From: Bacteroidota bacterium
GTDB lineage: Bacteria; Bacteroidota; Bacteroidia; Flavobacteriales; Weeksellaceae
Direction of reading: 5' to 3'
DNA length: 64,000 bases
Assembly (NCBI GenBank): GCA_023422635.1
Contig: JAFAGO010000042.1
Span: 124,001-188,000 of the forward strand
Shown one piece after another: positions 41,655 to 49,126 of the stretch (its first letter is position 1; every line of letters starts with the position of its first letter). The notes beneath the pieces were generated by a model that made no database searches, was not told where the DNA came from, and was given only the letters and a program-made list of their open reading frames with translations. The position numbers were made by a program, and so were the translations under genes.

Positions 41655-43412
41655 TTAATCAACGATAAGCTTGGTAGATTGATTTCTAGCTTTAATAATG
41701 TAAACTCCTTTTGGCACATTTTTCAATTGAATTTTTCCATTATTGGTTACATGTTTATTGGTTTGAACCAACTGACCGTTCAAGTTATAAATTTGAATGG
41801 TTTCCCCATCTTTTAAACCTTTAATAAAAAATTCCTGGTTTTTTACAGGGTTCGGATAGATCGTCAATTTTTTAGCAGAAGTTGCCGTTTCAGTAGCGTT
41901 CATCGTTGCGCCATCATAGCAAGTCCATGAAAGATTATCGAACGATACTCTATTGTTTGTAGTAGCGTCAACAAGCTCAATCACAACATTCCCTGAAATG
42001 TTAATATCTTCAATGGTGTATGTTTTTGCTGTTTTTGCATACGGAATTTGTCCTACTTCAACACCGTTAATTTTTAAAACGTAGTTTCCTTCACTATCAT
42101 TGAATGGCAACTTAGTTCTTACGGAAAAAGAGCCAATTCCTCCTGATATAGTTGAAGAGATTAAAGAACCTTTTCTTATACAAATGGCTTTGTTATTATC
42201 TTCTTGATAAATTTGGGTATCGATTCTTGTTTTCGTTGCATTCCAAGTAATTCCATTATTGCTCCAAGTTCTATCGGTGTAAGAAGAATCGGGAACTCCC
42301 GAAATTGAAGAGGTGTTAGAGAAGTCTTCAGTACCACAAGTTGTACCATTTTCTGGTGCTTCGTCTGTAGTAGCATTTACAGTGTTGCTGAATTCGGAAA
42401 GATTTCCTGCGGTATCTTTAGCGACTACGTAAAAAGTGTAATTTGTGGATGCTGATAATCCTGAAATTGTGGCGGAAGTCGCAGTAACGCTATTGTTGTA
42501 AACATTGTTCACATAAAGTTGATAGGATGCAACCGCAACATTGTCGGTAGAGGCGTTCCAAGATAAAGATACTGAATTTTCAGATGTACCGGTAACGGTT
42601 AAATTCGTCGGAATTGTTGGTGCTTCTGTATCGCTACTTGTACCACCAGAAAAGGTGTCTGGCCAAGAATTTTCAGCGGCTGGACCTCCCCAAATTACAG
42701 TTGCTAAGTAAGCGTTATCAATAAAAGGATTTCGGTTGCCTTGTAGGTTTGCGGTGATATTGTTTCTTTGTCTCTCAAAGTCTGAAACAGGATCTTCCAC
42801 ATTCCACTTTAAAAGAATATCTGGAAAATCAGAAGAGTAAGTGCTTGGCCCTTGTGTGATGTTAAGTGGCTTGCATCGCGTGTTGTAGCGCACATACATG
42901 TACATTAAAATTCTTGCGATGTCACCTTTCCACTCATCTCCAGGATACCAGCCACCGTTGGATTTTACGGCTGTCGCGCCACTTCCGTCCGCAAACGAAA
43001 GGTTTCCTCTGTTGCTGTTGAGGTTGTTATCTGCTGGGCGTAAGTGGTGACCATCAGAGCCTGGTCCGGATTGACCTAAATTAGGAGTTCCTTTGGATTT
43101 AGCATACACATGCTCTCTGTTCCATTCGCTGTTTTTATTTCTACTTCTTTGGTGGATTCCAGAGTTCTGCGAACCATACACTAATAAAATATTTCCGGGA
43201 ACATCTGGATCAGCATCGCTGCTTGCAAGCAAGGTTTTGAGTTCATCATAAGTAATCTCGTTGTGATGAGTGTTCGTAATTAAGGTTGCCAAAGCATTTT
43301 TCAGTGAGTTTTGAGTTTGAGAAAAATCAATTCCGCTGTAATAACTCGGTGCAGTTTGAGCAAAACTCATCAAGCTGACGAGTATTGATAAGAGAGAAAG
43401 TTTTAATTTCAT
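41655..43412 (-). CDS. secreted endonuclease I family protein with fibronectin III domain and T9SS sorting signal
   Basis: A 585-residue exported nuclease. Order: signal peptide (residues 1-19, ending SFAQ); endonuclease I domain with EWNREHVYAKSKG, DGHHLRPADNNLNSNRGN and the metal-coordinating His and Asn residues; a linker; a fibronectin type III domain (about 270-350, APTIPTNLTVTGTSENSVSLSW); a carbohydrate-binding-like beta domain; and a type A C-terminal sorting domain (LTIYPNPVKNQEFF, ending KLIVD) that directs export by the type IX secretion system and attachment to the cell surface. It degrades extracellular DNA or RNA. Its ATG overlaps the stop of the MnmA-domain gene by 4 nt. Confidence 0.93.
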   Translation of the reverse strand: MKLKLSLLSILVSLMSFAQTAPSYYSGIDFSQTQNSLKNALATLITNTHHNEITYDELKTLLASSDADPDVPGNILLVYGSQNSGIHQRSRNKNSEWNREHVYAKSKGTPNLGQSGPGSDGHHLRPADNNLNSNRGNLSFADGSGATAVKSNGGWYPGDEWKGDIARILMYMYVRYNTRCKPLNITQGPSTYSSDFPDILLKWNVEDPVSDFERQRNNITANLQGNRNPFIDNAYLATVIWGGPAAENSWPDTFSGGTSSDTEAPTIPTNLTVTGTSENSVSLSWNASTDNVAVASYQLYVNNVYNNSVTATSATISGLSASTNYTFYVVAKDTAGNLSEFSNTVNATTDEAPENGTTCGTEDFSNTSSISGVPDSSYTDRTWSNNGITWNATKTRIDTQIYQEDNNKAICIRKGSLISSTISGGIGSFSVRTKLPFNDSEGNYVLKINGVEVGQIPYAKTAKTYTIEDINISGNVVIELVDATTNNRVSFDNLSWTCYDGATMNATETATSAKKLTIYPNPVKNQEFFIKGLKDGETIQIYNLNGQLVQTNKHVTNNGKIQLKNVPKGVYIIKARNQSTKLIVD

Positions 43413-43969
43413 ATTAAAGTTAAATTAATGAATGTTTTTGCCAGAAGTTGGTCGTTTACCTTAATGGCAATAGAATGTTGTTGTTGATTTATCTTTAAAG
43501 GTTTAGGAAACTCGATGAATGTATTGTCTTGATAGTGATATAATTTTGCGTCTGTCGTTTGATGGGTTTCTTCAAAAGTAATGGTTACTGGTGTTGCTTC
43601 GTTTTCCGTAAATGGTTGGCGATCTGCAATTTGTTCCCATGCTATTTCTGCATTTCGTATTTCTGCAACATCACGAAATAATCCGGGATGATCTTTTCCT
43701 GCACCCACAAATATTCTGTTTTCTTCTGCATCAAGTGCGATAACATATAGCGGTTTTTTACTTCCACTAATGGGGACTCCTTTCCTTTGACCAATATGAA
43801 AATTTGCTGTTCCCTGATATCCTCCTATCAATATACCATCGAATAAATTAAATTTTGGAGTTGTAGAACGCACTTTTAATTGTTCTTTTAAAGATTGTAA
43901 TTCTTTCCACGAGTCATTGTACAAAGGTGAATTTGAGAGTATTTCAACAATTTGACCGGTAGATTTCAT
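43409..43969 (-). CDS. stand-alone MnmA C-terminal-like domain protein
   Basis: A 186-residue cytoplasmic protein. Residues about 55-130 (ANFHIGQRKGVPISGSKKP, LYVIALDAEENRIFVGAGKDHPGLF) match the C-terminal half of the tRNA 2-thiouridylase MnmA, including the HxxGQRKG block. The N-terminal PP-loop ATPase (SGGVDSS) and the catalytic cysteines are missing. The first 50 residues resemble no known domain. It may be a paralogue that binds tRNA or a regulatory fragment; the true mnmA must be elsewhere. It overlaps the exported endonuclease gene by 4 nt (ATGA), an unexpected pairing. No signs of frameshift in the upstream 200 nt. Confidence 0.7.
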   Translation of the reverse strand: MKSTGQIVEILSNSPLYNDSWKELQSLKEQLKVRSTTPKFNLFDGILIGGYQGTANFHIGQRKGVPISGSKKPLYVIALDAEENRIFVGAGKDHPGLFRDVAEIRNAEIAWEQIADRQPFTENEATPVTITFEETHQTTDAKLYHYQDNTFIEFPKPLKINQQQHSIAIKVNDQLLAKTFINLTLI

Positions 43970-44191
43970 ATCTTTATTTTAAAATGGTAAAGGGTGGCGA
44001 ATTTAACCATATTTTTTTTGACCGACGAGACGAATTGTATTAATAAATTGTAAATATTGCGCAATGTTTTCTTTTCATTGAAAACGATAGCTCACTTCTA
44101 ACAAAAGTTAAAGGGCAAAGGTTTTTCCAGATAGATCGTTGTTACTGAAATGGTTTATCGTTCGTGATAGATAAATTAAACTGAATTATTC
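43970..44191. other. intergenic stretch, nothing recognised
   Basis: About 220 nt between the MnmA-like gene and the promoter at 44192. I see no gene, RNA or strong hairpin here beyond AT-rich sequence; no TAnnTTTG element for the minus-strand gene was found. Confidence 0.5.
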
Positions 44192-44221
44192 TTGCTCAGA
44201 AAAAATAAAAGCATACATTTG
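44192..44221 (+). promoter_or_regulatory. promoter of the leader - tRNA-Cys - metNIQ transcript
   Basis: TTG at 44192-44194, a 19-nt spacer and TACATTTG at 44214-44221 give a full consensus match. Transcription should start near 44225. I find no other promoter before the tRNA gene or before DUF4395. Confidence 0.75.
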
Positions 44222-44290
44222 CAAACATTATTAGTCTATAAAAAGGGTAGACTACTAATGGGATTAATGTTCATAAAAGGGATTTGTTTG

Positions 44291-44318
44291 TTGCAGCACC
44301 TTTTACGAGGTGTTGCAA
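44291..44318 (+). repeat. strong hairpin in the leader RNA
   Basis: TTGCAGCACCT (44291-44301) and AGGTGTTGCAA (44308-44318) form an 11-bp stem with one G-U pair and a 6-nt loop. No T-run follows, so it is not a terminator. Confidence 0.7.
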
Positions 44319-44341
44319 TTAACTTTAAAGAATAATTAATT

Positions 44342-44401
44342 ATGCTATCTAAATCGTTCGCTATACAAAATAAAAAAATGATGTGCTGTATGTTTCCATA
44401 A
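44342..44401 (+). CDS. putative leader peptide with Met-Met-Cys-Cys-Met run
   Basis: A 19-residue reading frame MLSKSFAIQNKKMMCCMFP. Its last third has five consecutive sulfur amino acid codons (ATG ATG TGC TGT ATG, 44378-44392). It lies within the leader RNA upstream of a terminator, and the genes behind that terminator are tRNA-Cys and methionine transport. The two Cys codons themselves form the first copy of the repeated TGCTGTAT. A ribosome stalled there for lack of Cys-tRNA would leave the second copy free to pair with the terminator arm. I therefore read it as a sensing peptide; whether it is translated is inferred only from context. Confidence 0.55.
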   Translation: MLSKSFAIQNKKMMCCMFP

Positions 44402-44446
44402 GGAGCATGCTGTATTTTGTTGGTGATTTATTAAGAATTTCAATAT

Positions 44447-44476
44447 GACTTTACAGCGTTTGTGAAGTCTTTTTTT
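44447..44476 (+). terminator. intrinsic terminator (attenuator) directly before tRNA-Cys
   Basis: Stem GACTTTACA/TGTGAAGTC (44447-44455 with 44461-44469, one G-U), 5-nt loop, then seven T. The tRNA gene begins 9 nt after the T-run, so its expression must pass through this site. Confidence 0.8.
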
Positions 44477-44484
44477 ATTCATCT

Positions 44485-44555
44485 GGCACTGTGGTAGAGT
44501 GGTGATACGGAGCTCTGCAAAAGCTTTTACACCGGTTCGAATCCGGTCGGTGCCT
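44485..44555 (+). tRNA. tRNA-Cys (anticodon GCA)
   Basis: A 71-nt cloverleaf. Acceptor arms GGCACTG and CGGTGCC pair (one G-U), the anticodon loop is CTGCAAA with GCA in the middle, the T arm is ACCGG-TTCGAAT-CCGGT, and the discriminator is U, the known identity base of cysteine tRNAs. CCA is not encoded. It lies 9 nt after the attenuator T-run and 20 nt before the DUF4395 start codon, so it is embedded in the transcript of the transport operon; RNase P and 3' processing would separate it. Confidence 0.95.
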
Positions 44556-44575
44556 CAAAAATATTCTGTAATCCA

Positions 44576-45010
44576 ATGACTCGAAAAAAAGAAATAGCAA
44601 AACACTACACTGAAGAAAATACGATACGCTTAATCGCTGCGCAAGTTGTGCTATGGTCTGCAATTGCTTGGCGTTTGGAATCCATTATTCCTGCAGCAGT
44701 TCTACTCATCGATTTTGCGATACGGGCGTTTACATTTTTTCCTTCACCTTTTGCGATGATTACAAAAGAATTAGTGAAAGCTTTGAATATGAAAAAACAA
44801 CCCGTATTCATAACGCCCAAAAAATTTGCGGCTTTGTTAGGTTTTATTTTTTCCGTCACAGTCTTGTTTTTATTCCTAATAAATGAGGTTTTTCTTGCAA
44901 AAACGGTTCTGGTTGTCTTGGCTATTTGTGCACTTCTCGAATCTCTCTTTAAAATTTGTTTAGGATGTTATGTGTACAACTGGGTGATTGTGCCTTTTAG
45001 TAAAAAATAA
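44576..45010 (+). CDS. DUF4395 family membrane protein with CxxC motif
   Basis: A 144-residue protein with about four membrane helices. The N-terminal ENTIRLIAAQVV and the C-terminal CLGCYVYN (Cys128 and Cys131) are the DUF4395 landmarks. The family is often found beside thioredoxins or rhodaneses, so a thiol-redox or sulfur-related role is plausible but unproven. It starts only 20 nt after tRNA-Cys and 14 nt before metN, which places it firmly in the sulfur amino acid operon. No separate promoter can fit between tRNA and start codon. Confidence 0.8.
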   Translation: MTRKKEIAKHYTEENTIRLIAAQVVLWSAIAWRLESIIPAAVLLIDFAIRAFTFFPSPFAMITKELVKALNMKKQPVFITPKKFAALLGFIFSVTVLFLFLINEVFLAKTVLVVLAICALLESLFKICLGCYVYNWVIVPFSKK

Positions 45011-45024
45011 ATGCATGTTGAATA

Positions 45025-46059
45025 ATGATAGAACTTAAAAATATATCCAAAACATTTGGTAAAAAAAATAACGCTTTTAAAGCACTTAATAATATTAGTT
45101 TAAATGTTGAGGAAGGCGACATTGTTGGGATTATTGGCTTTTCTGGAGCTGGAAAAAGTACGCTGATTCGCACGGTAAACCTACTGGAAATGCCGGACTC
45201 CGGACAAGTGTTTATCCACGGGACAGATCTTACCCGCTTATCGCCTTCCCAGCTTTCTGCGGAAAGAAAAAAGATTGGGATGATCTTCCAACATTTCAAT
45301 CTTCTTTCTTCAAGAACCGTTTTTGGAAACATTGCGCTTCCGATGGAAATCAACGAAAAATCAAAATCTGAAATCGAAAAGAAAGTGAATGAATTGCTAC
45401 AAATTGTCGGTTTAGAAGATAAGGCATCAGAATATCCAAAAAATCTTTCTGGCGGACAAAAACAAAGAGTCGCCATTGCCAGAGCTTTGGCGAATGATCC
45501 GCATTTGTTGTTGTGCGATGAAGCAACAAGTGCACTTGATCCATCCACAACGCAATCTATTCTTCGTTTGCTTCAGGATATTAATAAGCGTTTGAAAATT
45601 ACAATACTGTTGATTACACACGAAATGGATGTAGTGAAAGCCATTTGCAACCACGTAGCAGTAATCAATCATGGAAAATTAGTGGCAAAGGGAACATTGG
45701 AAGATATTCTGCAACAAAAAAATCATCCAGTGGTAAGCCAATTTCTCAGTAAAGAAAACAACACGCTTCCAAGCTATTTAAGTACAAAAATCTATGCAGA
45801 TAAAGAAAACTCAGAAAGTGGAAATCCAATATACGCTGTGGATTTGGAGGGAAATTTTAGTCTTGCCAATGTACTTACAGAACTATCAAATGGAAATGAA
45901 AGTTCGATACGTATTTTAAAAGCCGATGTTGAGTTTATGGGAACCTCTAATATTGGAACTGTTATTATCGAGTTAACAGGGAATCAAGAACAGATGCAAC
46001 ATGCGGAATATTATCTACAACACAATTCTATAAAACATCAACGATTAGGATATGCTTAA
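45025..46059 (+). CDS. metN: methionine ABC transporter ATP-binding protein
   Basis: A 344-residue ATPase of the MetNIQ importer. Walker A GFSGAGKST (residues 38-46), signature LSGGQKQRVAIARAL and Walker B LLCDEATSALDP are intact. The C-terminal NIL domain (about residues 265-340), which binds methionine and shuts the transporter by trans-inhibition, is present. MetNI drives uptake of L- and D-methionine. The metI start overlaps the stop by 8 nt. Methionine and cysteine metabolism are linked, which fits the Met/Cys leader peptide and tRNA-Cys upstream. Confidence 0.95.
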   Translation: MIELKNISKTFGKKNNAFKALNNISLNVEEGDIVGIIGFSGAGKSTLIRTVNLLEMPDSGQVFIHGTDLTRLSPSQLSAERKKIGMIFQHFNLLSSRTVFGNIALPMEINEKSKSEIEKKVNELLQIVGLEDKASEYPKNLSGGQKQRVAIARALANDPHLLLCDEATSALDPSTTQSILRLLQDINKRLKITILLITHEMDVVKAICNHVAVINHGKLVAKGTLEDILQQKNHPVVSQFLSKENNTLPSYLSTKIYADKENSESGNPIYAVDLEGNFSLANVLTELSNGNESSIRILKADVEFMGTSNIGTVIIELTGNQEQMQHAEYYLQHNSIKHQRLGYA

Positions 46060-46708
46060 TTCATTAACTGTAGAACTTTTAATAAAAGGAACATGGGAAA
46101 CAATATTTATGACGTTTGCATCCGGGTTTTTCGGGTTTTTACTCGGACTTCCGATTGGAATTATCCTATTCTTGACCAGGAAGGATCAGCTTTTGGCAAA
46201 CCGACCAACGCAACAGATTCTATCGCTTCTGGTGAATATTTTCCGTTCTATACCTTTCATTATTCTGATTGTTTGGATGATTCCTTTTACGAGATCTGTT
46301 GTGGGAACTTCCATCGGTATTTATGCGGCGCTGGTTCCGCTCAGCATCGGAGTAGCACCCTTTATAGCGCGGTTGGTGGAGAACAGTCTGCTTGAAGTTC
46401 CTTCAGGATTGATTGAAACCGCAAGAGCTTTGGGCGCAAGTCCGTTACAAATTATTCAAAAAGTGCTTATTCCAGAAGCGTTACCATCTCTCATCAACAA
46501 TGCCACCATCACGTTAATCACTTTGGTTGGGTATTCTGCAATGGGCGGAGCTGTTGGTGCGGGCGGATTAGGACAAATCGGATATCAATATGGCTATATT
46601 GGCTATGATGCTCTAATTATGAATATTGTACTGATATTGTTGGTGGTTCTGGTCTTCATCATTCAATATGTTGGTGACACATTATCTAAAAAATTCAATC
46701 GTAAATAA
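46052..46708 (+). CDS. metI: methionine ABC transporter permease
   Basis: A 218-residue permease with about five helices. The BPD_transp_1 region has ARALGASPLQIIQKVLIPEALPSLINN, the EAA loop that docks onto MetN, and the conserved GYSAMGGAVGAGGLGQIGYQYGY block typical of MetI. It overlaps metN by 8 nt (ATGCTTAA), so translation is coupled. metQ follows after 14 nt. Confidence 0.95.
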   Translation: MLNSLTVELLIKGTWETIFMTFASGFFGFLLGLPIGIILFLTRKDQLLANRPTQQILSLLVNIFRSIPFIILIVWMIPFTRSVVGTSIGIYAALVPLSIGVAPFIARLVENSLLEVPSGLIETARALGASPLQIIQKVLIPEALPSLINNATITLITLVGYSAMGGAVGAGGLGQIGYQYGYIGYDALIMNIVLILLVVLVFIIQYVGDTLSKKFNRK

Positions 46709-46722
46709 ATAAAATTTAAAAA

Positions 46723-47538
46723 ATGAAGAAGACATTTTTATATACCCTTTTTTCTTTATCCTTAATTACTGGATTATCCTCTTGTGCAAAAAATAAAACG
46801 GCGGACAATCCTAATCTTATTAAAGTAGGAATTACTTCAGGACCAGAACAAGAAATTGCAGAAACCGCGAAAAAAGTTGCGAAAGAACAATATAATCTGG
46901 ATGTTGAACTGGTAAGTTTTAATGATTATGTAGTGCCTAACGAAGCTTTACATAATGGAGATATTGATGCAAATGCCTTTCAACACGTGCCGTATCTTGA
47001 AGAACAATCCAAACAGCGGGGTTATAAACTTGCCGTTGTAGGGAAAACTTTTGTGTACCCAATTGTGGCTTATTCAAAAAAAATAAAAAATATCGCTGAG
47101 CTTAAAAATGGAAGTACAATCGTAATTCCAAACGATCCAACCAATGGAGGTAGAGCTTTATTGTTGCTGCAGAAAAATGGATTGTTAAAGTTAAAAGATG
47201 GCGTTGGCTTACTTCCGAAAGTAACCGATATTACCGCTAATCCAAAAGATTTGAAAATTCTTGAAATTGAAGCGCCGCAATTAACCCGTGTTTTGGATGA
47301 CGATGAGGTGGTTATGGCGATCATCAATAATAATTTCGCTGCACAAGCCAATCTTGATACTGCTAAATATGGAATTTTACAAGAAGACAAAGATTCTCCT
47401 TATGTGAATGTAATTGTTGCCAGAGAAGATAATAAAAACTCCGAAAAAGTTAAGAATTTCGTGAAAGCATACCAATCAAAAGAAGTTGAAGAAACCGCGA
47501 GAAAAGTATTTAAGGACGGCGCTGTGAAGGGATGGTAA
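46723..47538 (+). CDS. metQ: methionine ABC transporter substrate-binding lipoprotein
   Basis: A 271-residue NlpA/MetQ-type binding protein. Lipoprotein signal with Cys21 in GLSSC. The mature domain has VGITSGPEQEIAETAKKVAKEQYNLDVELVSFNDYVVPNEAL, DANAFQHVPYLEEQ, and NDPTNGGRALLLLQKNGL, all standard for methionine-binding MetQ. In Bacteroidota it is anchored at the envelope and delivers methionine to MetNI. The operon continues with the DAACS transporter 32 nt later. Confidence 0.95.
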   Translation: MKKTFLYTLFSLSLITGLSSCAKNKTADNPNLIKVGITSGPEQEIAETAKKVAKEQYNLDVELVSFNDYVVPNEALHNGDIDANAFQHVPYLEEQSKQRGYKLAVVGKTFVYPIVAYSKKIKNIAELKNGSTIVIPNDPTNGGRALLLLQKNGLLKLKDGVGLLPKVTDITANPKDLKILEIEAPQLTRVLDDDEVVMAIINNNFAAQANLDTAKYGILQEDKDSPYVNVIVAREDNKNSEKVKNFVKAYQSKEVEETARKVFKDGAVKGW

Positions 47539-47570
47539 AAAGCCATCACGATAAATATTGATTTTAGAAA

Positions 47571-48815
47571 ATGAACAATTTAAAAGAGCGAAAACTCAAT
47601 CATCAACAGAAACAATTAATTATTTGGATTGCGGCCTTATTCGTAGGCGTTGCAATCGGATTATTGCAAATAGAGCAGGTGAATAGATTAATGGATTTTA
47701 TTGCAACCATTTATATCCGCCTGTTTCAACTTTTAGCGGTACCCACAATCGCATTGGCAATTATTACCACGTTGGCATACTTCGGAAATCAAAAAGATTC
47801 TGGACTAATATTTCGACGAACCATTCGATATACGTTGCTAACTACTTTTTCAGCTTCATTGGTTGCCTTAGTTCTATATTGGGTTATTGCTCCTGAGAAT
47901 CTACCAAAAGAAATGATTAAAACTGCAGAGGGCGCAATCCCTGCAGATATCGGTACATTGACGTATTACGATCATATCATATCCGTAATCCCGAATAACA
48001 TTGTAAAACCATTTTCTGAAGGGAATGTTTTGGCGGTTTTGCTTTTGGCATTCGCAATCGGATACGCATTAATAAAAATTCCAGATAGTGAATCAAAAGC
48101 TACCGTCGTTCGCTTATTTAGTGGTTTTCAAGATATCCTCTTCTACCTTATAAAATTGGTAATTTGGGCTTTGCCATTAGGTATTGTAGCGTTTTCTGCA
48201 CAATTAGCTTCGCAATTAGGAAGCGGAATAGCAATCGATTCAATCGGTCGATATGTGGCGGTAATTATTTCAGGGAATATGATTCAATTTTTTGTTATTC
48301 TACCGTTATTTCTATTGGCTCGTGGACTAAATCCGATAAAAGTACTTAAGGGAATGATGCCTGCAATTGTTATGGCGCTATTCACAAAAAGTTCTGTCGC
48401 AACTTTACCTTTAACAATGACCACCGCCGAAAAACAACTTGGAGTTGCGCCAAAAGTGGCGAGATTTGTGCTTCCCGTTTGTACAACCATTAATATGAAT
48501 GGTTGCGCTGCATTTATTTTGGTTACCTCATTATTTGTCATGCAAAACGGAGGAACTCCGCTAACATTACTCACCATGTTATTTTGGGTAGTTATTTCCG
48601 TGGTATTGGCGATTGGAAATGCTGGTGTGCCAATGGGTTGTTTTTTTCTAACACTTTCTTTAATGAGTGGAATAGGTGCGCCAGTAGGAATTATGGGATT
48701 AATTCTTCCCATTTACACCATTATTGATATGATTGAAACTGCAGAAAATGTTTGGTCGGATGCGTGTGTAAGTGTAATGACCAATGAGGATTTGAAGGCG
48801 AAGAATGTTTCTTAA
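47571..48815 (+). CDS. dicarboxylate/amino acid:cation symporter (DAACS family)
   Basis: A 414-residue secondary transporter of the SDF/GltP type with about eight helices and two re-entrant loops. Family blocks: QLLAVPTIALAIITTLAYFG, TKSSVATLPLTMTTAEKQLGV with the Ser-rich loop, NMNGCAAFILV and IGNAGVPMGCFFLTLSLMSGIG. Most members take up glutamate, aspartate or C4-dicarboxylates, but the family also includes the TcyP-type cystine importers. As the last gene of the tRNA-Cys/metNIQ operon, a role in cystine or another sulfur amino acid is an attractive inference, not proven. Terminator at 48880. Confidence 0.87.
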   Translation: MNNLKERKLNHQQKQLIIWIAALFVGVAIGLLQIEQVNRLMDFIATIYIRLFQLLAVPTIALAIITTLAYFGNQKDSGLIFRRTIRYTLLTTFSASLVALVLYWVIAPENLPKEMIKTAEGAIPADIGTLTYYDHIISVIPNNIVKPFSEGNVLAVLLLAFAIGYALIKIPDSESKATVVRLFSGFQDILFYLIKLVIWALPLGIVAFSAQLASQLGSGIAIDSIGRYVAVIISGNMIQFFVILPLFLLARGLNPIKVLKGMMPAIVMALFTKSSVATLPLTMTTAEKQLGVAPKVARFVLPVCTTINMNGCAAFILVTSLFVMQNGGTPLTLLTMLFWVVISVVLAIGNAGVPMGCFFLTLSLMSGIGAPVGIMGLILPIYTIIDMIETAENVWSDACVSVMTNEDLKAKNVS

Positions 48816-48879
48816 TTCATGAGATAGCAAGTAAAATAAGAATTGTATATCAGGATCTTATTTGTTCGATGTAAAATGA

Positions 48880-48912
48880 AATCGTCTCTGTTTTTAAGAG
48901 GCGATTTTTTTT
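48880..48912 (+). terminator. terminator of the leader - tRNA-Cys - metNIQ - DAACS operon
   Basis: Stem AATCGTCTC/GAGGCGATT (48880-48888 with 48898-48906, one G-U), 9-nt loop, long T-run. Confidence 0.8.
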
Positions 48913-49030
48913 TCTGATAGGTTTGAATTTTATTTCGTTAAAAAATACATTCTAATTGATTTCTTCAAAGGGATCAAGTGTTTTCGAATCCACAATGTGT
49001 TCGCAATTTTTGAATGCGAATTCTTGCAAC
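48913..49030. other. intergenic stretch between two opposed terminators
   Basis: Apart from a small inverted pair TTCGCA/TGCGAA (49000-49005 and 49015-49020) I see no feature here. A stop-free minus-strand frame crosses it but has no start codon. Confidence 0.4.
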
Positions 49031-49060
49031 AAAAAAATCAGCTTCAAATTTGAAGCTGAT
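49031..49060 (-). terminator. terminator of the small membrane protein gene
   Basis: Perfect 10-bp stem (49037-49046 with 49051-49060) and 4-nt loop; the plus-strand A-run at 49031-49037 gives a T-run on the minus strand. Confidence 0.8.
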
Positions 49061-49126
49061 TGTATATGTTGTTTTGCTTTGATATCACTTTCTTCAAATT
49101 CAGGGAAGAAAGCAATGTCATCTCAA

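Larger units (their letters stand above)
44225..44476 (+). ncRNA. structured leader RNA with candidate transcription attenuator
   Basis: About 250 nt from the predicted transcription start to a strong terminator. Contents in order: a small hairpin (AGTCTA/TAGACT, 44233-44253), an 11-bp hairpin (44291-44318), a 19-codon ORF (44342-44401), a direct repeat TGCTGTAT (44384-44391 and 44408-44415) and the terminator hairpin (44447-44476). ATGCTGTA (44407-44414) can pair with TACAGCGT (44452-44459), which covers the 5' arm and loop of the terminator. That would be an antiterminator of 8 pairs against 9 in the terminator. Confidence 0.6.

Noticed and set aside
43409..44200. Broken full-length mnmA
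   Set aside because: The 200 nt upstream show no PP-loop (SGGVDSS-like) sequence in any minus-strand frame, so it is not a simple frameshift of a complete gene.
44225..44484. T-box, SAM riboswitch, SRP or 6S RNA as explanation of the leader
   Set aside because: No T-box bulge (TGGN with antisequestrator), no SAM-II-like core and no SRP tetraloop region could be recognised; the Cys/Met-coding ORF and alternative stem explain more of the sequence.
48958..49111. Stop-free minus-strand frame whose translation ends in a plausible protein tail (CEHIVDSKTLDPFEEIN)
   Set aside because: It has no ATG, GTG or TTG start near its upstream end, runs through the terminator hairpin at 49031-49060, and follows a gene with a natural stop. 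Possibly chance or a decayed remnant.
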